A DNA stretch of 64,000 nt. Source: Adenophora triphylla var. japonica (taxonomy: Eukaryota > Streptophyta > Magnoliopsida > Asterales > Campanulaceae). The position numbers were made by a program, and so were the translations under genes. The notes below the pieces were generated by a model. It had not been told where the DNA came from and did not search any database. It saw only the letters and a program-made list of their open reading frames with translations. Where the stretch lies: positions 186,001 to 250,000 of the forward strand of contig JAFEMH010002326.1 of the NCBI GenBank assembly GCA_022495995.1, given 5' to 3'. Positions 43,974-53,699 of this stretch are shown here, in pieces; the stretch's first letter is position 1; each line of letters opens with the position of its first letter.

Positions 43974-44465
43974 TCAACTCGGGGGAGGCCGGAAATTACC
44001 CTGGGGGTCCTGGTCAAAACGAGCCATCAACAGCGCCAATTGTCTTTGAGTCTGCATGAGCCTCCGTAGCTTTGGCCGCTCACGTCTCTCCTCATCCAAC
44101 GCGGCACACGGGCGTCGACCCTCGGATCATGAAACGTGGTCGGGATAACATTTGGCCAGACGGGCGGTCGACGTCGACGGGCATTGCCGCCCGTAATCCC
44201 CCATCCCTAACACTCGGGATCCTCTCCTTGGATGTCCCTCAGAGGTGACCGAGCGCCAAACATCAGGGACGAAGGGAACGGGCTGGTCGGGAGGCGTTCC
44301 TTCGGGAACAACGGCGGCTTGATATGCATTCTGTCAAAATAAAACAAACAATTATGATCATATACACAATGTAAGGGGCATAAATAAATTTACATATTCA
44401 AAATCAAGTCATTTAATGATAGTTTACTTACAATGGCATTAGCAGAGCGATCATCAACCCATTGC
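43974..44465 (-). pseudogene. CACTA protein fragment, two exons
   Basis: The short upstream exon (to 44432, PPQWVDDRSANAI) ends in donor GTAAGTAA. An intron of 101 bp (44331-44431) ends in TTTTGACAG. The next exon begins AYQAAVVPEGTPPDQPVP and continues, with a break, to a C-terminal RRLMQTQRQLALLMARFDQD near 44000 and a stop at 43974. The layout fits the 3' end of a plant CACTA ORF (transposase-24-like). The function cannot be assigned further. Confidence 0.5.
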
Positions 44466-44639
44466 GGAGGTTGATCGGCCTGCCCTCCCTAGAGATGTCC
44501 GGCAATTGCTGCCACAACTCCACTACAGCCTCGAGCGACCCCCGAGACTTCATCTTCTTGTCCTTTCCAGACAACCCCTCATCCTGCAGGTAAACACAGC
44601 GAAGGTACATCAGTCACAGTACTTAATGCAAAATACCAA

Positions 44640-45040
44640 AAGGAAACCAAAGCATAAAAAAATTCCGTCCCAACACGGCAAAATAAAAATAACCCGTCAC
44701 AAAACACGGCACACATTGCACATAATTTTCACATGTAACCCGTCACAAAACACGGCACGCATTGCACATAATTTTTCCCATGCAGTCCGTCACAAAACAC
44801 GACACACACTGTACAAATTTTCTCAACAGAGGGATTAAGCCCTACACGACACATTTTCAAAAAACCCGTCACAAAACACGGCACCCATTGCACATAAACT
44901 CCCCACAAAGTCCGTCACCAAAAACACGGCACACACTACATGACACATACTTTCAGACAAAATCCGTCACAAAACACGGCACACGTCACATTTTTCACAA
45001 AATTTGTCCCTACATGACAATTTTCTCACAATGTACACAC
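44640..45040. repeat. CCGTCACAAAACACGGCACA repeats in intron 1 of aORF1 (element 0)
   Basis: Counterpart of 31590-32040, with fewer and more diverged units. It lies between exon 1 (45299-45466) and exon 2 (starts 44583, minus strand). Confidence 0.75.
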
Positions 45041-45636
45041 AGAAATACCATAAGTTACAAAACACCAAAGCATGCATTTCAAAGAGAGGCACTTTATTTT
45101 TACAAATAAGAGCTAATCTCCACATTTTTGCACAAAATTCACATACCCACAATTCTTACATGCTCAATTTCAACAATTCATCACGAATTTCACAAAAAGC
45201 ATGACAAACAACAAAAGCCCCAAATATGCGAAAAACTAAAACCTAGTTCTAGCATACAACAATTCAAGCAAAGAATCAAGACTAAATTGATTTCTTACCT
45301 TCCCGATGACCCTATCTCGCAAGTTGTGCACCTCCGAATTCGGATACAATACATCCGGGTTCCGCGACGAAGGCACGAAGGAAGTGCAATTCCTTTGAAG
45401 ATCCGCCCTCTGCTCGAGAGCCTCTTGGCCCCTCTGACGACGACCTCTCCTTGCCCTTTCCGCCATTGACAAGCAATTCAAGCTAAATGTGGAGGATTTT
45501 CTAAGGAATTTGGAGCAAAAATGGAGTTTTCTCATTCTCTCTCTCTCATTTGCTCACGAAACTGGAAGAGGAAAATGGGGGTTGCCTCGATCTTGAAAAT
45601 TTGGTCAAAACACAGGGATTTTAAAAAATCACAAAG

Positions 45637-45679
45637 GTCCGTACAGACCTCTTTGCAGAGAGAGAAGATCCGTACGGAC
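45637..45679 (-). promoter_or_regulatory. Palindromic box pair upstream of aORF1 of element 0
   Basis: GTCCGTACAGAC at 45637-45648 and ATCCGTACGGAC at 45668-45679, each with one changed arm base and with CTCTTTGCA or CTCCTTGCA behind. TATA-like TTTTTTAAAATC follows on the minus strand near 45618-45630, and the ATG is at 45466. Confidence 0.6.
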
Positions 45680-45689
45680 CTCCTTGCAT

Positions 45690-47183
45690 TATCTGATCAA
45701 ATTACTTTTTTGCCCTTATAATCTTTGCCCCTGGCTGTCCAAAGGCCTATTTCAGCAGATTCAATGCAGTTTGGTCCTTAAACCAACAAAACCAACCCCG
45801 GCCGTCATTGTAAGCCCGGATTTCGCCCACTAAACGGCAACACAAACACCGGCCATCATCGTAAGCCCGAACCTCGCCCACTAAACGGTAAAACAAGCGC
45901 AAAAGGAGTAAGCGCCTCCAAGCACAAATCCCAAGGTACAAAACGCCTCCAAGACTCCAAACGGTGAATCAACCACCGGCCATCAAAGTAAGCCCGAAGT
46001 CACCTTCTCAGCGGACAAAGCCCCTACGAGGCCACGTACCCCCAGCAGATGAACACCGACAGTCATCGTAAGTCCAACCTTTCCCCAACGGACAAAACAC
46101 AAGGCATTCACGCCTCTCACAATCAAAGCACAATGCAGTCAAGCCTCCGCTAACCGCAGTCAGAAGACGAATCAAGTCCTCATGCACAACCACCGTCAGA
46201 AGACGAATCAAGTCCTCATGCACGACACAACCGCAGTCAGAAGACGAATCAAGTCCTCACGCACGACATAACCGCAGTCAGAAGACGAATCAAGTCCTCA
46301 TGCATGACACAACCGCAGCCAGAAGATAAGTCACGTCCTCACCACTATTCGCAGCCCGGAAGGCTTTAAATCACTCAGTCCGGGAGACTGCATAAATCAG
46401 CCAAATCACTATTTCCAGCCCGGAAGGCTTTAAACCACTCGGTCCGAAAGACCGTATAAACCTCCCCCATTACTATCTCCAGCCCGAAAGACTTTAAACC
46501 ACTCGGTCCGGAAGACCGTATAAACCTCCCAAATCATTATCCCCAGCGCGAAAGGCTTTAAATTACCCGGTTCGGAAAATCGTAAAATTTCCACTTCAGG
46601 ACGCCACCACGTCCTCACAGTCGACCTCGACAGTCACACGACACCTCAGGGCACCACCACGCCCGCTTACACTCACAATTCTACTACCTCTGAACTACGA
46701 CCAGGCTTGATTCCCGCTAGGGATACGTAGGAATCCTATCACAGGGTCCAGCCAACCGACCTATACGGTTACCTAGGACGCCACCACGTCCTTACCACCG
46801 ACCTATACGGTCACCCAGGACGCCACCACGTCCTTACCACCGACCTATACGGTCACCCAGGACGCCACCACGTCCTTACCACCGACCTATACGGTCACCC
46901 AGAATGCCACCACGTCCATACACAGAGTTTCAGTCAGAGGACATCTCACGTCCTCATACACAACAACACTCATCCCACACATGAACTACGATCAGGCTTG
47001 ATTCCCACTAGGGATACGTAGGAATCCTATCACAGGGTCCAGCCAACCGACCTAAAGGGTCACAAAACAGGACACTGCTACGTCCTCATGAATCGACCTA
47101 CACGGTCACTTCCTCTCCCAGCACGCGATCCAGATCAGGACCCTTATCTTATCGAAGACCCCACTTCCTTCGTAAGTGACGTC
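45690..47183 (+). other. 3' noncoding region and arrays of element 0
   Basis: Same order as in element 1: CACCGGCCATCA repeats, the GAAGACGAATCAAGTCCTCA array (about 46150-46340), CCCGGAAGGCTTTAAACCAC units (46350-46590), a 42-bp array (46758-46925) and GGATACGTAGGAATCCTATC blocks (46722 and 47011 areas). No gene. Confidence 0.6.
46758..46925. repeat. 42-bp tandem array, four copies
   Basis: Units start GACCTATACGGTYAC at 46758, 46800, 46842 and 46884 (exact 42-bp spacing) and include GACGCCACCACGTCCTTACC. GACC...GGTC is palindromic. Confidence 0.9.
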
Positions 47184-47196
47184 GTCGAGGGGCTTT

Positions 47197-48569
47197 TGTA
47201 AGTACCCCAATCTGGATCACCCTCTTCCGAGCACACGGGAAGCACAGCAGACTCACACAAACGCAGTCTCGAATACCCGTAACCCTCAAAGACCACAAAA
47301 CCACCAATCAAACCAAGGGGGGGCCTTTCTGAAACAAAAAGGGACAAAAGGACTTTTGAGAAATTATGCAAAAAAGCAGAGATGGTCCGTACGGACCTCT
47401 TTGTTATCATAATTACTGAATCCTCTTAAAGTCCACCTTATTCCCTCAAATCCAGGAAGTCATAATTACTGAAATACCTTGGAGGTCCGTACGGACCTTT
47501 CTGCATGCAAGGATGTCCGTACGGACCTTCTTGTTACCAGACACCATCATTTCAGAATTCTATTAAAGTCCACATTATTCCCTCAAATCCGGGAAAACCA
47601 AAATCTTGAATTTCATGGAAGGTCCGTACAGACCTTCTTGCACAAATCTGTGGACTATAAATAGAGGGCTCCCCCTCCCTCATTTCACACATCTCCCTCT
47701 TCTCTCCTCTCCCCCAGCCTTCAGGCACCCCTCTAAGACCCTTCGGGGCAATCCCGACCCCTTTTGGATCCTTTCGAGGCCTTTTGAGCTCCCTTGTGGT
47801 GCTCTGAAGCCTCTCCGAGCGCTCCCGCGATGCTCCCGCGCTGCCTCGAGGCACTCTCGAGGTACTCTGAGGCCCCTCGTGGTACTCCGAGGCCTTGCCT
47901 GGTCTTTCCCGAGGCATCCCATCTCTTTCCGAGTCAAATCGGCGATTCCGGCCCACGCCGAACCTCTGCCCGAGTGATCCCTGCCATCTCAACTCACGCC
48001 GAACCTCTGCCCGAGTGATCCCTGCGATCCCAACGCACGCCGAAACTCTGTCCGCAGACAATCGGCTCATCCCGAATCAAACCCGGTCCGTTCCGGAACA
48101 CTATTCCATCCTCAAACACTATTTTCCAGCGGAAGACAGACACGAACCAATATTGGTAAGGCTTCCTTCCTATACTATTTCAATACATTTCAATACGCAG
48201 TGTACAATGTAGACATCCGATACAGCATGCATTTTAAAAGCACATACACACACACACAACAGTTAAAGAATATAAGGGGTACCGAAAGACTCGTTTTTAC
48301 GAGGCGACTCGGGTGAGCTCTAATATTCTAATATTCTCTTCCCGAGGAGTCATCTGATCTCCGAACTCAAAATCTCATCACACAAAATAGTTTATTTTTA
48401 AACTGATGCCCTTTTTCAATATTTTGGGCTTAATAAAAACGGCGTGACGACTCTACAAAGCAAAAACACAGCAAGACACCTCCTTCCCAACAAACAAAAA
48501 TGCCGCAAGGCAGGGAAATACCAGATGCCGGGGCGCGAACGCGCTGCCTCTCGGATCCGGGCTATTTTA
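47197..48569 (+). repeat. 3' LTR of element 0
   Basis: Starts TGTAAGTACCCCAATCTGG after GTCGAGGGGCTTT. It is related to but clearly more diverged from the two element 1 LTRs than they are from each other. It ends near GGGCTATTTTA. Confidence 0.88.
47385..47663 (+). promoter_or_regulatory. LTR promoter of element 0
   Basis: Boxes at 47385-47396, 47485-47496, 47515-47526 and 47622-47633 (the last is GTCCGTACAGAC); the last ends 22 bp before TATAAATA (47656-47663). Confidence 0.7.
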
Positions 48570-48659
48570 GAAGCGCGCAAAGCCCGCGAAGGTCGCAATG
48601 GGCGCTTTGAGGCGCACACTTTGCACTTCGCACGACCTCATCGTCTCTAGGAGCTAAGG

Positions 48660-49600
48660 AGCCTTAAACTTTTGACAAAAGTTGGCTCGGTTCATGGTTC
48701 GATTCGGTCCAAGGCGAGTTCGGCTTAGCAATGGTGGTTCGCTCCAAATTAATTTGTGGGCTTGTGGTGGCTTGGTTTGGGCCGAGGCCGAGATGGGTTC
48801 AGCAAGGTGGGTCGGCGAATGCTTGGGGTGGCTTGGTTTGGGCCGAGCCTCAGTTGGGTTCAGCAAGGTGGGCTGGCGGATCCGGTTTGGAGCAATTGGG
48901 TTGTGATGGTTCATGAAAAGGTGGGGAGTGACCCATGGCTTTTCAAATAGGTGGGTCAAGGCTATTGGGCCGACCCAGCAGATCTCCTACCTCCATTCAG
49001 ATCAGATCCAAGGGTCCAGATTCCACCAGACACCATTTGTGGTTATTACTAATAGACACCTTGACTCTTCATACACTATAAATAGAGCCCCTGGTTTGTC
49101 AAATGAAATCACTCATTCATTAAATCACTTCTCTCTTTCATAAATTCACTCTCCTTCTCACTAGAAGTAGAGAATCACATATTTAACTGAGTTAACGAAC
49201 TCGATTAGATATCTAACTGAATTTGGAATTCAGTCACAGAATTCAACGGAATTCTTAACATCATCTGTTAGAAGATAAAGCATCTCATTGCATAAGTCTT
49301 CTTCAAAGTATGGAAGTGTCAAACACGAATTTTGTTCGCCGAAATCATTAATTTGGAGTGCTCCTATTAATGACTGTAAAGTCATTTCATCTTGAGAGAA
49401 GATTGCCACTAATCCCTAAGCACCAGTGCGGGGCAATATCTTCTTGCGGAGATTGTGTCCAACACAAGACTCGACTTCTTTAATTACTCGGTTTGCTTTA
49501 ATTTTTGCATTCTAGTTTATCTTTATTTCCTGCCCCGTTAATTATGTTATGGTTCATTATATTATTTGTCATTTCGTTAAATTCAAGAAAGCCTTATTTA
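48660..49600 (+). mobile_element. LTR fragment or solo LTR of a second copia family
   Basis: From about 49280 it parallels the copia LTR at 37700-37880: TTTGGAGTGCTCCTAT, GAAGATTGCC, AAGCACCAGTGCGGGGCAAT, CGGAGATTGTGT and ACAAGACTCGACTT. A TATAAATA is at 49077-49084. A duplicated unit with GGTTTGGGCCGAG and TGGGTTCAGCAAGGTGGG lies at about 48770-48885. No second LTR or internal region is seen, and the ends are not defined. Confidence 0.6.
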
Positions 49601-49747
49601 TTGTCAAGCAGACAACTTTCCCAACATTCTCATACAGGAAAAGTGTCTTTATCAAATGTATTTTTTGCGACTAAGATTTTTGTTGATAGTTGTTTTTCAG
49701 AAATTGAAAAGCTAAAGAGGTATATTAGTTCAACTTGTGAAAACTAA
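49601..49747 (+). pseudogene. Replication protein A-like OB-fold remnant
   Basis: VSLSNVFFATKIFVDSCFSE followed by IEKLKRYISS resembles the (V)SNAFxATKLFINxDIPEI stretch of RPA70-like proteins carried by plant Helitrons. Only about 45 residues remain, ending in a stop at 49747. Confidence 0.5.
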
Positions 49748-49863
49748 TAATTCCCATCAGTTATTCAAATTTGATGACAACCTAATTTGAGTACAATCTA
49801 ATTTTTAAAATAAATTATAGTATTTTTTCTGAGGATACAATCTCATCCCAAAAGATTGGAGAA

Positions 49864-51292
49864 ATGTCGAGTACTAGCAATAAGTTGTTGAGATTGTGTA
49901 TAGATGAGCAGAAACTTGCTTATAATACAATAATGAATAGTGTTGAGGATGGCAACGGAGGATTTTATTTCCTATATGGTTCCGGTGGTACATGTAAAAC
50001 ATTTTTGTGGATGATTCTTTCGGCTGCTTTGAGATTAAAGGACGAAATTGCTTTGAATGTGGCATCTAGTGGAATATCATCTCTTTTACTACCTAAAGGT
50101 CAAACTGATCATTTTAGATTCGCCATTCCATTAGTTTTGAAAGAGGATTTAACTTGCAATATTAAACAGGGTAACCCACTTGCTGAGCTAATGGTAAGAA
50201 CCAAACTTATCATTTGGGACGAGACACTAATGGTTTATATACATTGTTTTGAAGCCCTTGATAGAACTTTACGAGATATAATGCGTATCAAGAATGTTGA
50301 TAACTTGAATCAACCGTTTGGGGGAAAAACTATTGTTTTGGGCAGAAATTTTCGTCAATTCCTTTCGGTTATTCCCAAAGGTATAAGACAAGATATTATG
50401 ATGGCGACAATCAATTCATCACATTTATGGTCGCATTGAAAGGTTTTGAGGCTCTCTAAAAATATGCGACTTAAAGCCATCGAGAATGATCCGAGTGAAT
50501 TGGAGCTTAAAAATTTCTCTGAATGGATTTTAAGTATCGGAGACGGGACCTATGACGGAGATAATGATTGTGTTGTAACTATCAAAGTTCCCAATGACCT
50601 ACTCGTGCACTCATCTGGCGATTTGATCAAGGCTATTGTTGATAGTACCTTTCCTTCGTTCACTGATCATTTTGATGACAACGCTTATTTACAGGGGAGA
50701 GCAATACTTGCACCTACTCTTGATGTAGTTGAGAAAATAAATGAGTACATGGTCTCTCAGACATTAAAAATTATTTCCATTCGAATAAGTTTTTGAATTC
50801 AATAAAGCCTTCAGGTTTGCCAAATCATCAGTTGAGCCTTAAAGTTAGTGGCTAGTCATGTTATTGAGGAACATCGACCATACTGCAGGCATGTGCAATG
50901 GAAGAAGACTAATTATTACAAGGCTCGGTAAACATCTTGTAGAACCAAAAAATATAATAGACAATAGTGCTGGAGATAGAGTTTTTGTCCCCAGGATGTC
51001 ATTAACTCCATCTGATCTTATTTTTCCGTTCAAGTTTCAGAGAATACAGTTTCCGTTGATTGTATCGTATGCAATAACAATCAACAAGAGCCAAGGTCAA
51101 TCACTGACTCAGGTTGGTTTGTTTCTAAAAAAATCAGTATTCGGCCATGGTCAATTATATTTTGCTTTGTCCAGAGTAACTACTCGTGATGGATTGAAGA
51201 TATTGTATGTGATGAAGAGGGCAAAACTGTGGATGAAACAACAAATGTTGTTTACAAGGAAATTTTTCAAAATTTGTAATTGTTATTGTTAA
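49864..51292 (+). pseudogene. PIF1-like Helitron helicase, C-terminal half (stops and frameshift)
   Basis: DEQKLAYNTIMNSV, then Walker A as YGSGGTCKTF (Cys in place of the usual Gly before Lys), SSGISSLLLPKGQT, Walker B as IIWDETLM, FGGKTIVLGRNFRQF, a TGA at 50437-50439, RLSKNMRLKA, ILAPTLDVVEKINEYM, a break near 50795, then CNGRRLIITRL, INKSQGQSLTQVG and GHGQLYFALSRV (helicase motifs V/VI). It is a decayed copy of the helicase domain of the Rep/helicase protein; the Rep part is absent. Confidence 0.8.
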
Positions 51293-51384
51293 TTTTAATA
51301 TGAATATATTTTTTATGAAATTCTTTATTTATTAAAGCTTTTTGGCTGTGCATTTAACATACGGGTGTTATACTAGTTATTAAT

Positions 51385-51705
51385 TAACATAACATGCTTG
51401 GTAGTTCTGGAATCATGTTACGTAATTTTGATAAATATATCAAATAATGCAACATACTTGTTTTTTTACTTACAACCTTAAAAAGTTAATGGGATTGTTG
51501 TCAATGGGGCACTGCCACGTCAGTGGCATATAATCAAATTCAAAGTCAGTGATGACGTGGCAATGAGGTGGCATTGCCATGTTAACAATTTCGTTAACTT
51601 TTTAACGCCGTAAGAAAAAAATAAGTACGTTGCATTATTTGATATTTTTATCAAAAATACGCGGCATGAACTAAGCACTAACAAGTAAGTTGTATTAATT
51701 GATGA
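51385..51705. mobile_element. MITE with long inverted arms (about 320 bp)
   Basis: Arms at about 51385-51485 and 51590-51705 pair over ATTTTGATAAATATATCAAA, AATGCAACATACTTG and TTAAAAAGTTAA. The centre holds GGGGCACTGCCACGTCAGTG and TGACGTGGCA. Exact ends and target duplication are not clear. Confidence 0.6.
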
Positions 51706-51857
51706 AAATTGAAATCTAAGCAATGTATTAGGCGTCCAGCCATAAAATATCCGTAAATATATATGCCCTCAAGGACAATAAGTTCATTACACCGTATGTT
51801 AAAATGCTAGTTGTATATCAGAAAAAAAAATCATTATATTTCCTTCGTGCATATTGA

Positions 51858-53146
51858 CAGGGGCGGATCTAGCATTGGAGGTGGGGGTGCATGTGCACCG
51901 GGTGGAATTTTATAACTAATTAAAAAAAAATCATCAACAACTAAGTGCACTTTCACCCATGACCCTTTGTATTTAATTTACATTGACAAAATTATCATTA
52001 CAATATCTGTCTCCGTGGAATGGTGGTAGCTTAGTGACTCGGAGATTTCGAGTTCAAAACTTGCCACACCTATACTCCCTCAATTCCAACAATTGCTTCA
52101 TCCTTTTGGCCCGGCACGCATATTATGGAAATGGGAGGGAATTCATCATTTTGGCCCGGCACGCATATTATGGAAATGGGAGGGAAGAAAAAATGTTGTG
52201 AGTGTAATTTGAAAATAGGAGAGAAAATTAGTGGGGATTATGGAAATGGGAGGGAAGAAAAAATGTTGTGAGTGTAATTTGAAAATAGGAGAGAGAATTA
52301 GTGGGGCCCGGCACACATATTATGAAAATGGGAGGGAAGAAAAAATGTTGTGAGTGTAATTTGAAAATAGGAGAGAGAATTAGTGGAGGAAATAGTAAAT
52401 TTGAAAAGTGTTGTGAGTGTAATAGTGAATTCGGAGAGAAAATGAGTGGAGAAAATAGTGAAGATTCTTTGCCAAAAAAGGAAAGGTGAAGCTTCTAACG
52501 AAACGCCCTTTTAGATAATTAGTGAAGCTTTTATTGGGACGGAGGGAGTATATTTTTTTCCTTTCTCTCTTTTGAAATCCCTCTCTTTTCAAAGCTCATT
52601 TCTACCTTCAGGAGGAACGGATGTTGAATATTATATGTGCATTTCAACAATTTTAGAGGACTCTATGATTTTTTTTAATTATGATTACACAATGACAATA
52701 TCAAAATAAGTCTATGTAATTTTATACACTTTTCATAAATAGTTATATAAGGAATTGATGGAGTAGAAGGATCGACAAATAGACACGAAAAGAAAAATGA
52801 GTTTGCAAGGAATATATGTTTTCAATATAATTATTATTATATTGGAAACATAATTATCGTATCAAAATATTGTATTTTTGAATAATTATGTACTTATTTA
52901 TCCATGTATGAAATATTTTTGAATTTGAATTATTTTTATCTAAGTTTAGTGTTTGATTGTGATTTATTTCCAAATGTAGAGTTTGATTGTTTTTAGATTT
53001 AGCTCTTGGATTTGAAAATAAAATATTTTTATTTCAAAATTTTGGGAGATTTGTGAAAATTATATGATTTTAGGGCTTGAGTTTGAAAAAACAAATTGTA
53101 GTGTAAATTGTACACATGCCATCTATACATCCTAGATTCGCCCCTA
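51858..53146. mobile_element. hAT-like non-autonomous element (1.29 kb)
   Basis: Starts CAGGGGCGGATCTAG and ends CTAGATTCGCCCCTA, flanked by an 8-bp duplication CATATTGA (51850-51857 and 53147-53154). The left end continues with GGTGGGGGTGCATGTGCACC, common in plant hAT-type repeats. No transposase is present. A Stowaway MITE is nested at 52075-52548. An alternative reading with a 9-bp duplication would suggest a MULE. Confidence 0.75.
52075..52548. mobile_element. Stowaway-like MITE with internal tandem repeats
   Basis: CTCCCTCAATTCCAACAATT to TATTGGGACGGAGGGAG, flanked by TA. About three copies of a roughly 85-bp unit (GGCCCGGCACGCATATTATG, then GGGAGGGAAGAAAAAATG) enlarge it to 474 bp. 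It lies inside the hAT-like element. Confidence 0.75.
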
Positions 53147-53246
53147 CATATTGACAGCCATTTTAAAATAAACAAGAAAAAAGTTAAACCGAGACGAAAA
53201 ACATTAAAACTGGACGAAAGAAGTAGCATATATAAATATCACAAAA

Positions 53247-53632
53247 TCTGGGGAGAAACGCGTTTCTCCGTCGCTCATGGAGAAATGGGGCTTGTTATGT
53301 CGCGCGACATACCTAGCCAATATCCAGAAGCTTTGGAAAGGATATCCAGAAGCTTTGGAAAGGATATCCAGAAACCAAATATTTTTTCTGGATATCCTTT
53401 ACAAAGCTTCTGGATATCCATTTCAAAGCTTCCGATATCTGTGCTTGTAAAGGATATCCAGAAAAAAATACTTGGTTTCTGGATATCCTTTACAAAGCTT
53501 CTGGATATCCATTTCAAAGCTTCTGGATATCCAGAAGCTTTGTAAAGGATATCCAGAAACTGGCTATTTATGTCGCGCGACATAACAAGCCCCGTTTCTC
53601 CAAACAGACGGAGAAACGCGTTTCTCCCCAGA
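53247..53632. mobile_element. Foldback element with nested palindromes (386 bp)
   Basis: Perfect 26-bp terminal inverted repeats starting TCTGGGGAGAAACGCG, each itself containing the palindrome GGAGAAACGCGTTTCTCC. Inside are ATGTCGCGCGACAT palindromes at both shoulders, then many GGATATCCAGAAGCTTTG units in both orientations. No clear target duplication and no ORF of note. Confidence 0.75.
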
Positions 53633-53699
53633 CGCACTCTATAAATCTATACTATGATAAAAACACAATCCTTTCCATATAAAGTAATTTGGCGCCATT

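Larger units (their letters stand above)
42979..44475 (-). mobile_element. CACTA (En/Spm-like) element, one terminal fragment
   Basis: Begins CACTACCAGAAAAAGGTAG at 42979, the CACTA terminal signature, then about 700 bp of subterminal repeats and an ORF fragment reading toward the terminus. No second CACTA end is present; aORF1 of element 0 resumes at about 44475. The exact right junction is uncertain. The element is one-ended, so a deletion removed the rest. Confidence 0.8.
1..45466 (-). pseudogene. aORF1 of element 0: spliced plant-mobile-domain protein, antisense to the retrotransposon, broken by three insertions
   Basis: Start ATG at 45464-45466 (MAERARRGRRQR, arginine-rich). Exon 1 is 45299-45466 (56 codons) with donor GTAAG. 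Exon 2 starts at 44583 after a CAG acceptor, is cut by CACTA (junction near 44475/42979) and copia (42712/37097), and ends at 36825. Exon 3 is 36091-36738 (216 codons, open). Exon 4 starts at 35987, is cut by element 1, and runs through 279 to the left edge. Exon 2 carries the PMD signature THTFHLSWGEVTVTPTDFAA, as in PF10536 proteins. Exon 4 encodes an acidic tail rich in phenylalanine and proline. The PMD family is plant-specific and found both in host proteins such as MAIN and in transposons. The exon 3 frame is better kept than in element 1. The stop codon lies just off the left edge. Confidence 0.75.
1..48569 (+). mobile_element. Element 0: 3' part of an older Tat-lineage Ty3/gypsy retrotransposon, interrupted by later insertions
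   Basis: Seen: positions 1-279 and 35844 onward join into one continuous paralogue of the antisense gene of element 1 (compare 29530-29947) once element 1 and one copy of its GGAAC duplication are removed. The sequence then runs through a copia insertion (37098-42711) and a CACTA fragment (42979 to about 44475) to tandem arrays, a polypurine tract and a 3' LTR at 47197-48569. Its gag-pol half lies left of the window. It is the outermost layer, so it inserted before elements 1 and 2. The end at 48569 is set by alignment with the LTR ends of element 1; the terminal CA has decayed. Family: same as element 1 by LTR, array and antisense-gene similarity. Confidence 0.85.
49601..51376 (+). mobile_element. 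Helitron fragment (RPA and PIF1-type helicase remnants)
   Basis: Contains an RPA-like OB-fold remnant and helicase fragments. It ends at 51376 in CTAG after GTGCATTTAACATACGGGTG, a decayed version of the hairpin end seen at 62242. The next base is T, as expected for Helitron insertion. The 5' end is missing, abutting the copia-like LTR. Confidence 0.65.

Noticed and set aside
8697..47120. CRISPR-like reading of the regular arrays (49-bp, 42-bp and 28-bp repeats)
   Set aside because: There are no unique spacers, and the genome is a plant; these are ordinary tandem repeats in retrotransposons.
48570..48660. GC-rich segment after the element 0 LTR (GCGCAAAGCCCGCGAAGG)
   Set aside because: Could be flanking host DNA or LTR edge of the next element; no feature could be supported.
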